From contig CALFPN010000110.1 of the NCBI GenBank assembly GCA_937919015.1, positions 1-22,153 of the forward strand: DNA of 22,153 bases, read 5' to 3'. The translations under genes and the position numbers were made by a program. The notes beneath the pieces are model-generated. The model was not told the origin of the DNA and searched no databases. It saw nothing but the letters and a program-made list of their open reading frames with translations. Below, piece by piece: positions 15,501-22,153 of the stretch. Source of the DNA: an uncultured Clostridia bacterium (GTDB lineage: Bacteria > Bacillota > Clostridia > Lachnospirales > Anaerotignaceae). Positions within the stretch are counted from its first letter, which is position 1; the number at the start of each line of letters is the position of its first letter.

Positions 15501-15532
15501 GAAGAAACCCAGTAAGGAAAGGCGGTAACATA

Positions 15533-16306
15533 ATGAGCAAAGTAAGAATCATTGCGGTGACAAACCAAAAAGGTGGCGTAGGCAAAACCACCACAGCCAT
15601 CAATCTTTCCGCCTGCCTTGCAGCAGAAGGAAAGAAAGTGCTTGCCGTGGATGCAGACCAGCAGGGAAATACCACAAGCGGTTTGGGACTGGACAAAAAC
15701 AGTATGTCGGCAACCATTTATGATGTATTTTTGGGTGAAAAAACCATCAATGATGTGAAACAGCCTACCTGTGTGGAAGGACTGGAAGTGATTCCTGCCA
15801 ACATCAATCTGACAGGGGCGGAAATCGAACTGATCGGCAATGATCGCAGAGAATACATTCTCCGGGAAGCTCTGGAAGAAGTGAAAAATGCCTATGATTT
15901 CATCGTCATTGACTGTCCTCCTTCTTTAAATATGATTACCGTGAATGCCCTTGTGGCTGCAGATACAGTTTTGGTTCCCATCCAGTGTGAATATTTTGCG
16001 TTGGAAGGGCTGGAACAGTTGTTGCATACGGTCAATCTGGTAAAAAAACGGCTGAATCCCGGTCTGGAAATCGAAGGTATTGTGTTTACCATGTTTGATG
16101 CCAGAACGAATCTTTCTCTGCAGGTGGTGGAAGAAGTGAAACGCTCTCTGGGTCAGAATGTATATCGCACCATCATTCCCAGAAACGTACGCCTTGGGGA
16201 ATCTCCCAGCCACGGTCTGCCCATCCACCTTTACGACCCCAAATCCAAAGGGGCAGAGGCTTATCAGCTGTTGGCGGAAGAAGTCATGGAAAAGGAGTGG
16301 AACTGA
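15533..16306 (+). CDS. parA: ParA/Soj chromosome-partitioning ATPase
   Basis: ParA binds DNA non-specifically in its ATP form and, with ParB at parS, moves and organises the replicated origins. The 257-residue length is typical of chromosomal Soj. A deviant Walker A, KGGVGKTTTAINLSA, begins at residue 13, with D41 in AVDADQQGNTTSGLG (A'), and Walker B reads YDFIVIDCPPSLNMIT. There is no N-terminal HTH, which fits the chromosomal rather than plasmid P1-type class. AAGGAAAGG lies upstream of the ATG. Its stop is one base before the parB start, so the two form an operon, with two parS sites upstream. Confidence 0.96.
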   Translation: MSKVRIIAVTNQKGGVGKTTTAINLSACLAAEGKKVLAVDADQQGNTTSGLGLDKNSMSATIYDVFLGEKTINDVKQPTCVEGLEVIPANINLTGAEIELIGNDRREYILREALEEVKNAYDFIVIDCPPSLNMITVNALVAADTVLVPIQCEYFALEGLEQLLHTVNLVKKRLNPGLEIEGIVFTMFDARTNLSLQVVEEVKRSLGQNVYRTIIPRNVRLGESPSHGLPIHLYDPKSKGAEAYQLLAEEVMEKEWN

Positions 16307-16307
16307 T

Positions 16308-17213
16308 ATGGCAGTGAAGAAAAAAGGCCTGGGTGCCAAAGGTCTTGGTATTAACGCCCTCATCAACACAGAAATGGAAGACATGAAAGCTTCCAAGCCC
16401 GAAAAAAAGAAAACGGAAGAGGCTGTGCTGGAATTGGAGCTGGATCTGATTGAGCCCAACAGAAAACAGCCCAGAAAATATTTTGATGAAGCTGCTCTGG
16501 AAGAGCTGGCTGCTTCCCTGAAAACGTATGGCATGATCCAGCCCATCGTTGTAAAGGAAAACGGGGAGTATTATGAGATCATTGCAGGGGAACGCCGCTG
16601 GAGAGCGGCAAAAATCGCCGGCTTGGCGAAAGTGCCCGTGGTCATCAAGAAATGGGAAGAGGGGGAAGCCTTTGAAGCTGCGTTGGTGGAAAACCTGCAG
16701 AGAGAAGATTTGAATCCCATGGAAGAAGCAGAAAGCTATCAGCGACTGCAGGAGGAATTTGGCCTGAGTCAGGAAAAGATTGCAGAAAAGGTGGGGAAAA
16801 GCCGTTCTGCCATCACGAACAGCCTGCGTTTGTTGCAGTTAGACCCCAGAGTCCGCAATTTTGTGGTGGAAAACAAACTGACGGGTGGACATGCCCGCAC
16901 ATTGCTGCCTGTGACCAATGGGGACGAGCAGTTTGAACTGGCGGAATATGTCATTGAAGAAGGCCTGAGCGTCCGCGCTGTAGAAGCTTTGGTAAAAGCC
17001 CATCTGGAAAAGGCGGAAAAGCCCGCTGAAAAAGAAGAGGGATTGTCTAAGGCTGACGAAAGAGAATATCGCGCCATCGAAGATGATTTGAAATCTCTCT
17101 TTTCCACAAAGGTCAAGCTGAAACCTCTGGGAAAAAGAAATAAAGGGAAAATTGAAATTGAGTATTATTCTGAAGAAGATCTGGAACGCCTGCTGACGCT
17201 CCTGAAAAGATAA
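16308..17213 (+). CDS. parB: ParB/Spo0J chromosome-partitioning protein
   Basis: ParB is a CTPase clamp that loads at parS and spreads. The product has 301 residues. A basic N-terminus (KKKGLGAKGLGINALI) contains the ParA-stimulating region. The CTP-binding box is ENGEYYEIIAGERRWRAAKIAG; then come ENLQREDLNPMEEA, an HTH for parS recognition (LSQEKIAEKVGKSRSAITN, then SLRLLQL), and a C-terminal dimerisation part. The ATG at 16308 is chosen because AAGGAG (16292-16297) precedes it and because the longer frame from 16158 lies inside parA. Stop and start are one base apart, so translation is probably coupled. Confidence 0.96.
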   Translation: MAVKKKGLGAKGLGINALINTEMEDMKASKPEKKKTEEAVLELELDLIEPNRKQPRKYFDEAALEELAASLKTYGMIQPIVVKENGEYYEIIAGERRWRAAKIAGLAKVPVVIKKWEEGEAFEAALVENLQREDLNPMEEAESYQRLQEEFGLSQEKIAEKVGKSRSAITNSLRLLQLDPRVRNFVVENKLTGGHARTLLPVTNGDEQFELAEYVIEEGLSVRAVEALVKAHLEKAEKPAEKEEGLSKADEREYRAIEDDLKSLFSTKVKLKPLGKRNKGKIEIEYYSEEDLERLLTLLKR

Positions 17214-17226
17214 GGATTGATATAGA

Positions 17227-18120
17227 ATGACATGGATTGAAAATAATGTAGCCTACCTGTTGATTGGCCTTGCAGTGGCGGTGGTAGTGCTTTTCATCCT
17301 CTGCATTATGCTGTTCGTAAAGTTCAGCGGGCAGAAAAAGAAATATGATTATTTTATGGGGGCCAACAGAAGACCTTCCCATAATTTGGAAATGAAGATC
17401 GAGGAATATTTTGAAACCTCCAAGCGCATCGAAGAAAAATATTCCAAGCTGCTGGATATGGTAACGGATATGGATAAGACGGATAAAACGAAGATCCAGA
17501 AGGTGGGTCTGATCCGTTATAATCCCTTTGATGAAATGGGCGGTAACCTCTGTTTTGCCCTGGCCCTTCTGGATGGGTATGATAACGGCGTGGTGCTGAA
17601 CGGTATCCATAGCCGTACCGGTTCCTTTACCTATGCGAAGCCCATTGAAATGGGGGTCAGCACCTATATGCTTTCCGAAGAAGAGATCAAGGCAGTGGAA
17701 ATGGCGAAAAATCAGGCCTATGAACCGGAGCATGAAAAGGTGGTTAAGGTTCGCTTTAAGCCTACCTTCAAACGCAAAGATAAAGATACAGCCAGCCCCA
17801 TGGATGACCAGATCACACTGGATCAGGTGGAAATGGTGGAAGTGGAAGAAAAGAGAACGCCACCCAGAACCTCTATCGGTGATGTAACCCAGGCGGAAAA
17901 AGAACTGATCCTGCAGGAGGAAACCTTGGCCGGAAAGATCGCCGCGGCAGAATTGATTCTGCAGCAGAGAGAAGAAGCCAGAAAAGCTGCGGAAAATGTG
18001 GAAGAAGCTGTGGAAAACACAGAACGCACCCTCGAAGAAGAAATCTGTGAGGAAGAGCCGATTTTCATGGAACCTGTTTTCATGGAACATCCGGAAGAAG
18101 AAGAAAACGAAGAAGAATAA
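17227..18120 (+). CDS. DUF4446-family membrane-anchored protein with acidic extension
   Basis: The product has 297 residues. One transmembrane helix is visible at about residues 8-34 (VAYLLIGLAVAVVVLFILCIML). A coiled-coil-prone stretch (MKIEEYFETSKRIEEKYSKLLDMVTDMDKT) follows, and then the conserved DUF4446 block VGLIRYNPFDEMGGNLCFALALLDGYDNGVVLNGIHSR (in two parts). DUF4446 genes often follow parB in Clostridia; function is unknown. Here about 125 residues are added at the C-terminus, rich in glutamate and lysine and ending in a run of acidic residues, longer than I expect for the family. It starts 13 bases after parB and ends at a strong terminator, so it belongs to the parAB transcript. 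Confidence 0.88.
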   Translation: MTWIENNVAYLLIGLAVAVVVLFILCIMLFVKFSGQKKKYDYFMGANRRPSHNLEMKIEEYFETSKRIEEKYSKLLDMVTDMDKTDKTKIQKVGLIRYNPFDEMGGNLCFALALLDGYDNGVVLNGIHSRTGSFTYAKPIEMGVSTYMLSEEEIKAVEMAKNQAYEPEHEKVVKVRFKPTFKRKDKDTASPMDDQITLDQVEMVEVEEKRTPPRTSIGDVTQAEKELILQEETLAGKIAAAELILQQREEARKAAENVEEAVENTERTLEEEICEEEPIFMEPVFMEHPEEEENEEE

Positions 18121-18125
18121 ACAAC

Positions 18126-18178
18126 AAAAGGGGCAGACCGCAGTTTTTCATATGACTGCCAAATAGCCCCTTTTTTCA
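18126..18178 (+). terminator. Terminator of the parAB-DUF4446 operon
   Basis: AAAAGGGGC (18126-18134) pairs with GCCCCTTTT (18166-18174), with an inner GGCAG/CTGCC pairing, followed by a T-run. Confidence 0.85.
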
Positions 18179-18188
18179 TCAGAAAAAC

Positions 18189-18301
18189 TGTGGAAAAGTG
18201 GAGAAGTTATCCACATTTTGTGGATAACTTGTGGAGTAATGCCTTAAAATAAAAGAGTTCTCCACAATATCAACAGGGTTATCCACAGAATATGTGGAAA
18301 A
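18189..18301. promoter_or_regulatory. DnaA-box cluster
   Basis: Three perfect DnaA boxes are present: TTATCCACA at 18207-18215 (+), its complement at 18219-18227 (-), and TTATCCACA at 18279-18287 (+). One-mismatch boxes lie at 18189-18197 (-), 18258-18266 (+, TTCTCCACA) and 18293-18301 (-). The first pair forms a perfect 12-base inverted repeat, AAGTTATCCACA with TGTGGATAACTT, around a TTT spacer. Six boxes in about 113 bases is far above chance. Its position after parAB-DUF4446 suggests an origin-linked site: part of oriC, or a DnaA-titrating or regulatory site. No clear DNA-unwinding element is seen. Confidence 0.8.
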
Positions 18302-18326
18302 ATTTATGTAAACAAAGGAGGCCGAA

Positions 18327-19133
18327 ATGGGCTATAAAATGGTATTTTCCGACATGGATGGTACGTTATTATGGAAAGGTGTGCACCTTTCTGTGGAAAA
18401 CTTCACGGCAATTCAGCAGACTGTGGATAAGGGTGTGGACTTTGTTATCTGCACCGGCCGCGGTGTGTTTGGTGTAGAGCCTTACCTGAAGCAGATGGGA
18501 ATGATCGGCAAAAAAGGATATGTGATCTGCCAGAACGGTGCGGCGGTTTATGACCTGCGGGATATGTCTCTGGTCATCAAAAAAAGCTTTTCTCCGACCC
18601 TTGTGAAACCTGTTGTGGATTTTGCCCGTTCTCTGGGCTCTGTGGCAATGTTCTATTACGATGACCGAAATTTCCTCTGCGAAAAACTGTCCGAAGAAGT
18701 GGCAAGATATTGTCAGGTGATGAAAACAACGCCCCGCGTGGTGGCGGAGCCTACGGAATATGAAGGCGAGCTGACGAAATGCCTCTTCAGCGGCCCCAGA
18801 GAAAAGCTGGAACAGATCAAAAAATTTGCCAAAGACCTGCTGGGAGAAGAAGTCAATCTCTTCTATTCCAGCCCTACCTATCTGGAGCTGGTTATCCATG
18901 GGGTAGATAAGGGGTCTGCTTTGGAGGAAACAGCCCAAAAAGCCGGTGTGGCTTTGGAAGAAACCATTGCCATTGGCGATAGTGATAATGATCTGCCGAT
19001 GATTCTAAAGGCGGGACTGGGCGTTGCTATGAAAAATGGTGAGGAACATGTGAAAGCCGCCGCAGGGTATGTCACTGAAAAAACAGCGGAAGAACATGGC
19101 GTGGCGGAAGTGCTGGAAAAATTTATACTTTGA
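18327..19133 (+). CDS. Cof-type HAD-superfamily phosphatase
   Basis: The product has 268 residues. HAD motif I is FSDMDGTLL, with nucleophile D9 and acid D11. Motif II reads VICTGRG. The conserved lysine for motif III lies around 195-205, and motif IV is AIGDSDNDLPMI (about 217-228), followed by the typical LGVAMKNGEEHVKAAAGYVT. The middle cap (about 85-190) fits the Cof/YkrA subclass, which removes phosphate from sugar phosphates and cofactor precursors. The substrate is unknown. AAAGGAGG precedes the ATG. The gene lies just after a DnaA-box cluster, so DnaA might influence its expression, and it separates the segregation locus from a restriction-modification pair. Confidence 0.92.
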   Translation: MGYKMVFSDMDGTLLWKGVHLSVENFTAIQQTVDKGVDFVICTGRGVFGVEPYLKQMGMIGKKGYVICQNGAAVYDLRDMSLVIKKSFSPTLVKPVVDFARSLGSVAMFYYDDRNFLCEKLSEEVARYCQVMKTTPRVVAEPTEYEGELTKCLFSGPREKLEQIKKFAKDLLGEEVNLFYSSPTYLELVIHGVDKGSALEETAQKAGVALEETIAIGDSDNDLPMILKAGLGVAMKNGEEHVKAAAGYVTEKTAEEHGVAEVLEKFIL

Positions 19134-19157
19134 TTGTAAGCTTAAAGAAGTTATAAT
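19130..19157 (+). promoter_or_regulatory. Promoter of the restriction-modification operon
   Basis: TTGATT (19130-19135) overlaps the HAD stop codon, and TATAAT (19152-19157) follows after 16 bases. It is 49 bases before the ATG at 19206. Confidence 0.65.
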
Positions 19158-19205
19158 ATAATTAAATCGTTTATCAAGTGAAGATAGCCATAAGGTGTGA
19201 TAGAT

Positions 19206-19874
19206 ATGGAAGAAAAAAAGTATATTCAAGAAAATTTGTTAGGTAAATTTGAATTTCAAAATTATGGACATGCTTTAGAAATATTGAATGAAGCGTTTCC
19301 TGAAGAATGGAAAGAAATACAGGGTTGTTTAGAAAAACTATCTATTTCTATTGATGATATAAAAGCAGCAGGTGGCAATGAAACAGCAATTCCTAGGAAA
19401 TTTGATGATGTTTTATATCCATTGGGCTGGAGAGAAATTAGAATTACGGGAGATTTGTTAGTGAAGCTATATCCGAGAAAAACAAATCAAAGAGGTCGCT
19501 TCGAAAAAGAACCATTTGAAGAAAAGAGTATCGAAGGATATATTGATGGTCATAACATAGATTTTATTAAAGGAAAAGTAGCGTTTGATTTAGAATGGAA
19601 TAGTAAGGATCAGACATTTGATAGAGATTTATTGGCAATGAGAACTTATTTTGATTGTGGATTGATTGAAGTAGGTATTATTGTAACAAGAGCGGAAGAA
19701 TTAAATGATATTTTTAAAGAAGTTAAAGGCGAAGATGGTAAACCTCTTATTAAAAAATATGGAGCAAGTACAACTTGGATGGGAAAATTAGAGTATCGTT
19801 TAAAATCTCGTAGAAATGGTGGATGCCCAATTCTGGCTATTGGTATCAAAAAATCTTGTGTAGAGAGGTATTAA
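19206..19874 (+). CDS. BglII/BstYI-family type II restriction endonuclease
   Basis: The product has 222 residues, the size of BglII. I assign it to the BglII/BstYI family from the block HNIDFIKGKVAFDLEWN and the following alternation (LAMRTYFDCGLIEVGIIVTR). The catalytic set is D119, D128 and E130, with the same spacing as D84, E93 and Q95 of BglII as I remember them, but with Asp/Glu in place of Glu/Gln. Family members recognise AGATCT or RGATCY; the specificity here is not shown. The gene is AT-rich and uses AAA, GAA, TTA and ATA codons far more than neighbouring genes, a sign of recent acquisition. The start at 19206 follows AAGGTG (19192-19197). It ends three bases before a methylase gene, giving a complete type II system. 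Confidence 0.85.
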   Translation: MEEKKYIQENLLGKFEFQNYGHALEILNEAFPEEWKEIQGCLEKLSISIDDIKAAGGNETAIPRKFDDVLYPLGWREIRITGDLLVKLYPRKTNQRGRFEKEPFEEKSIEGYIDGHNIDFIKGKVAFDLEWNSKDQTFDRDLLAMRTYFDCGLIEVGIIVTRAEELNDIFKEVKGEDGKPLIKKYGASTTWMGKLEYRLKSRRNGGCPILAIGIKKSCVERY

Positions 19875-19877
19875 CTT

Positions 19878-20525
19878 ATGACAAATAAAGAACTGGAATT
19901 AACAATAAATGATTTCAGAAATTTTACAAAAGGAAAGAAATATAAAACAATATATGCAGATCCTCCTTGGCAGTTTCAAAATAGAACAGGCAAGGTTGCA
20001 CCGGAACATAAAAGGCTTACAAGATATGGTACAATGAAATTAAATGAGATAAAACAATTACCTGTCGATGAAATAGCAGATGAAAAAAGTCATTTATATT
20101 TGTGGGTTCCTAATGCTTTACTTCCAGAGGGCTTGGAAGTTATGAAAGCGTGGGGATTTCAATATAAAACAAATATTATTTGGGAAAAAGTAAGAAAAGA
20201 TGGTATGCCAGATGGCAGAGGCGTTGGTTTTTATTTTAGAAACGTAACGGAGATTTTGTTATTTGGCATAAAAGGTGATAAGAATCGTACATTAGATGCT
20301 GGAAGATCTCAAGTAAATTTGATTAGATCTATGAAAAGAGAGCACTCAAGAAAGCCTGATGAATTTATTTCTTTGATCGAAAGTTGTTCTTCTGGACCTT
20401 TTCTTGAATTGTTTGCGAGAGGAAATAGAGATGGTTGGGATATGTGGGGTAATCAGGCAACAGATGATTATGAACCAACATGGAGTACTTATGCAAACCA
20501 TACAGTTGCTGTCAAAGCTGAATAA
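19878..20525 (+). CDS. MT-A70-family adenine-N6 DNA methyltransferase
   Basis: The product has 215 residues. The catalytic motif is ADPPW (27-31), in KYKTIYADPPWQFQNR, and the SAM-binding region near the C-terminus reads GPFLELFARGNRDGWDMWGNQA. This order is typical of MT-A70/beta-class N6-adenine methylases. LYLWVPNALLPEGLEVMKAWGF and FYFRNVTEILLFGIKG also fit the family. It starts three bases after the nuclease gene with AGAGAGG upstream, so it is the partner that protects host DNA, presumably within a GATC-containing site. It is AT-rich like the nuclease. Some family members act on RNA or as solitary methylases, but the pairing supports restriction-modification. Confidence 0.9.
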   Translation: MTNKELELTINDFRNFTKGKKYKTIYADPPWQFQNRTGKVAPEHKRLTRYGTMKLNEIKQLPVDEIADEKSHLYLWVPNALLPEGLEVMKAWGFQYKTNIIWEKVRKDGMPDGRGVGFYFRNVTEILLFGIKGDKNRTLDAGRSQVNLIRSMKREHSRKPDEFISLIESCSSGPFLELFARGNRDGWDMWGNQATDDYEPTWSTYANHTVAVKAE

Positions 20526-20560
20526 AAAAGGATACCGATTATCGGTATCCTTACTTTTTA
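20526..20560. terminator. Terminator after the methylase gene, possibly bidirectional
   Basis: AAGGATACCGAT (20528-20539) pairs with ATCGGTATCCTT (20541-20552) with A-run and T-rich flanks. It begins directly after the methylase stop. On the minus strand the complementary T-run could end transcription from the structured region at 20561-20690. Confidence 0.82.
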
Positions 20561-20690
20561 GGGGATGGAACAACGCCAGGGGAGACGTTGTTCCAATGGG
20601 GTGCGCGCGCCACCCCGGGGCATATTGTGGTACAAGGAAAAGGGGTTTCTTGTACACAATCAGTATACCACATGGATTGTCATAGGTTAA
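20561..20690 (-). ncRNA. Candidate structured RNA region of unknown family
   Basis: There are three closely spaced GC-rich palindromes: GGAACAACG with CGTTGTTCC (about 20567-20594), GGGGTG...CACCCC around a GCGCGC core (about 20598-20616), and GTACAAG with CTTGTAC (about 20630-20656). The region is much more GC-rich than the AT-rich genes before it. On the minus strand a possible promoter (TTAACC at 20690-20685, TATACT at 20667-20662, 17-base spacer) would transcribe all three hairpins and end at the terminator near 20528-20552. I cannot match it to tmRNA, SRP, 6S or RNase P RNA. It could also be a mobile-element end. Strand is uncertain. Confidence 0.3.
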
Positions 20691-20790
20691 ATTGCTTAAA
20701 ATTAAAAAAACATTAGAAAAACAGAAAATATATGAAAAAAATCGAATGATGCGTGGGGCAAAACTGTCCCATATTTGGGAAAAATGGGGG

Positions 20791-20818
20791 TTGAATTTTT
20801 AAACGGATGTGTTATAAT
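20791..20818 (+). promoter_or_regulatory. serS/T-box promoter
   Basis: TTGAAT (20791-20796) and TATAAT (20813-20818), separated by 16 bases, lie directly before the T-box leader. Confidence 0.8.
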
Positions 20819-20821
20819 ATA

Positions 20822-21079
20822 GCAATCAAGTCAAACTAGCGTTGGTGAAAGCCTGAAGGAAAGCTAAGTTTTTAAGGTCTCCTCCAGAGAATCGGTGGTT
20901 GGTGCGAACCGATGGAGAAAAGAAAATGTTCCACTTTCCAAGCTGCCGATGAAAGTCGGAAGGGTAAGCCCTTTACAGCTGTTCAAGAGGTCTGCATGAT
21001 TTTGCAGGCAATCTGGGTGGCAACGCGGGAAATATGCTCTCGTCCCTGTTTATCAGTGGACGAGGGCTTTTATTTTTTT
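20822..21079 (+). promoter_or_regulatory. T-box leader controlling serS
   Basis: This leader RNA reads the charging of tRNA-Ser. The conserved T-box sequence GGGTGGCAACGCGG is at 21015-21028. Its TGGC would pair with an uncharged GCCA 3' end, matching the usual G discriminator base of tRNA-Ser. Upstream is a stem I distal block CAGAGAATCGGTGGTTGGTG (20885-20904). A Ser codon TCC (20930-20932) is a tentative specifier. A competing terminator, GCTCTCGTCC (21036-21045) with GGACGAGGGC (21058-21067) and a T-run, ends 15 bases before serS. When tRNA-Ser is uncharged, antitermination should turn serS on. Confidence 0.9.
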
Positions 21080-21093
21080 AAGGAGGTCAAAAA

Positions 21094-22153
21094 ATGTTAG
21101 ACATCAAATTTGTAAGAGAAAACCCTGAAGTGGTAAAAGAAAACATTCGTAAAAAATTCCAGGATCAGAAACTGCCTCTGGTAGATGAAGTTCTGGAACT
21201 GGATAAAGAAAACAGAGCTATCAAACAGGAAGTAGAAGCTCTGCGTGCCCAGAGAAATAAACTGTCTAAAATGATCGGCGGCCTGATGGCAAAGGGCGAA
21301 AAAGAAGAAGCAGAAAAAGTAAAAGCTGAAATCGCTGCTGACGCTGCCAGAACAGAAGAACTGACAGTAAGAGAAAAAGAAGTGGAAGAACGCATCAAAG
21401 TAATCATGATGACAATTCCCAACATCATCGATCCTTCCGTTCCCATCGGTAAAGATGACAGCGAAAACGTGGAAGTTGAAAAATTTGGTGAACCCGTTGT
21501 TCCTGATTTTGAAATCCCTTACCACACAGATATCATGGAATCCTTCGACGGTATCGATCTGGATTCCGCAAGAAAAGTTGCCGGTAACGGTTTCTACTAC
21601 CTGATGGGCGATATCGCTCGTCTGCACTCCGCAGTTCTGGCATATGCGAGAGACTTCATGATCGGCAGAGGCTTCAAATACTGCATCCCTCCTTTCATGA
21701 TCCGTTCCAACGTAGTAACAGGCGTAATGAGCTTTACTGAAATGGAAAACATGATGTATAAAATCGAAGGCGAAGACCTGTATCTGATCGGTACATCCGA
21801 ACATTCCATGATCGGTAAATTTATTGATACACAGAACAAAGCAGAAGATCTGCCTCAGTGCCTGACATCCTACAGCCCTTGCTTCCGTAAGGAAAAAGGC
21901 GCACACGGTATCGAAGAAAGAGGCGTTTACCGCATCCACCAGTTTGAAAAGCAGGAGATGGTTGTCGTCTGCAAACCCGAGGACTCCATGGACTGGTATG
22001 AGAAGATGTGGCGTTACAGCGTGGAGCTGTTCCGCTCTCTGGAGATTCCCGTGCGTCAGCTGGAGTGCTGCTCCGGCGACCTGGCCGACCTGAAGGTCAA
22101 GTCCTGCGACATCGAGGCCTGGTCTCCCCGTCAGCAGAAGTACTTCGAGGTCT
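21094..22153 (+). CDS. serS: Serine--tRNA ligase (3' end beyond window)
   Basis: SerRS charges tRNA-Ser and tRNA-Sec with serine. The first 353 codons are present; the normal length is about 425, so the end lies outside the window. Residues 1-100 form the long two-helix coiled arm that recognises the tRNA long variable arm (RENPEVVKENIRKKF, ELDKENRAIKQEVEALRAQR). The class II catalytic domain follows, with motif 2 CFRKEKGAHGIEERGVYRIH and CSGDLADLKVKSCDIEAWSP near the end. AAGGAGGTC precedes the ATG. From about base 21950 codon use changes abruptly: all Glu codons before are GAA and all eight after are GAG. The frame stays open, so the last ~200 bases may come from a different source. The family assignment is not in doubt. 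Confidence 0.95.
   Translation, partial: MLDIKFVRENPEVVKENIRKKFQDQKLPLVDEVLELDKENRAIKQEVEALRAQRNKLSKMIGGLMAKGEKEEAEKVKAEIAADAARTEELTVREKEVEERIKVIMMTIPNIIDPSVPIGKDDSENVEVEKFGEPVVPDFEIPYHTDIMESFDGIDLDSARKVAGNGFYYLMGDIARLHSAVLAYARDFMIGRGFKYCIPPFMIRSNVVTGVMSFTEMENMMYKIEGEDLYLIGTSEHSMIGKFIDTQNKAEDLPQCLTSYSPCFRKEKGAHGIEERGVYRIHQFEKQEMVVVCKPEDSMDWYEKMWRYSVELFRSLEIPVRQLECCSGDLADLKVKSCDIEAWSPRQQKYFEV

Noticed and set aside
20404..20685. Plus-strand 93-codon frame over the end of the methylase and the palindromic region
   Set aside because: It starts inside the methylase gene, runs through a terminator and lacks a ribosome site.
1..22153. CRISPR array, tRNA or rRNA genes
   Set aside because: I saw no regularly spaced direct repeats, and no tRNA or rRNA signature blocks on either strand.

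Overview
The window looks like a moderately AT-rich Firmicute of class Clostridia, probably a gut Lachnospirales-type organism. The basis is its Asd, GyrA, ArgS, SerRS and ParA/ParB sequences, TTGACA/TATAAT-type promoters, strong AGGAGG ribosome sites, a T-box leader, and the association of parA, parB and a DUF4446 gene. Nearly every gene lies on the + strand; the only clear exception is a small XRE-type regulator at 3948-4337. The species call is an inference. Layout: 1-357 is an AT-rich leader with a good promoter. 358-927 is a chimeric ORF whose first ~27 residues look like a B12-dependent diol/glycerol dehydratase large subunit and whose remainder is the C-terminal part of aspartate-semialdehyde dehydrogenase. 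A terminator and a small palindromic, MITE-like element follow. 1220-3835 is gyrA, unusually led by a secretion-signal-like N-terminus. 3948-4710 holds two divergent small HTH regulators. 4770-7521 has two related secreted stalk-domain proteins on either side of a voltage-gated K+ channel gene. 7633-9614 is a zinc-ribbon membrane protein translationally coupled to a TPM-domain protein. Then come a small membrane protein (9696), a CapA-like lipoprotein (10149), a FadR-type GntR regulator (11423), argS (12415) and a lipid kinase (14268). 15240-18120 is the chromosome segregation locus: two parS palindromes, parA, parB and a DUF4446 gene. A DnaA-box cluster (18189-18301) precedes a Cof-type HAD phosphatase. 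An AT-rich type II restriction-modification pair (BglII/BstYI-like nuclease and MT-A70 methylase, 19206-20525) follows. A GC-rich palindromic stretch and a T-box leader lead into serS, which runs off the window end. How the parts fit: parABS, the DnaA boxes and gyrA are consistent with an origin-proximal segment, and most genes are co-oriented as expected there. The restriction-modification pair looks like a later insertion between the segregation locus and serS. The T-box would couple SerRS synthesis to uncharged tRNA-Ser. The most striking feature is a set of three in-frame joins between unrelated or differently biased sequences: diol dehydratase/Asd near 436-447, signal peptide/GyrA near 1350-1400, and a sharp codon-usage switch inside serS near 21950. 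Together they suggest chimeric assembly, or less likely real recombination, at both ends of the window. The interior, about 1400-21950, looks coherent apart from the restriction-modification insertion. I did not find a convincing new defence or biosynthetic system. The best candidates for undescribed biology are the DnaA-box cluster beside parABS, the paired stalk proteins around the K+ channel, and the structured stretch at 20561-20690.
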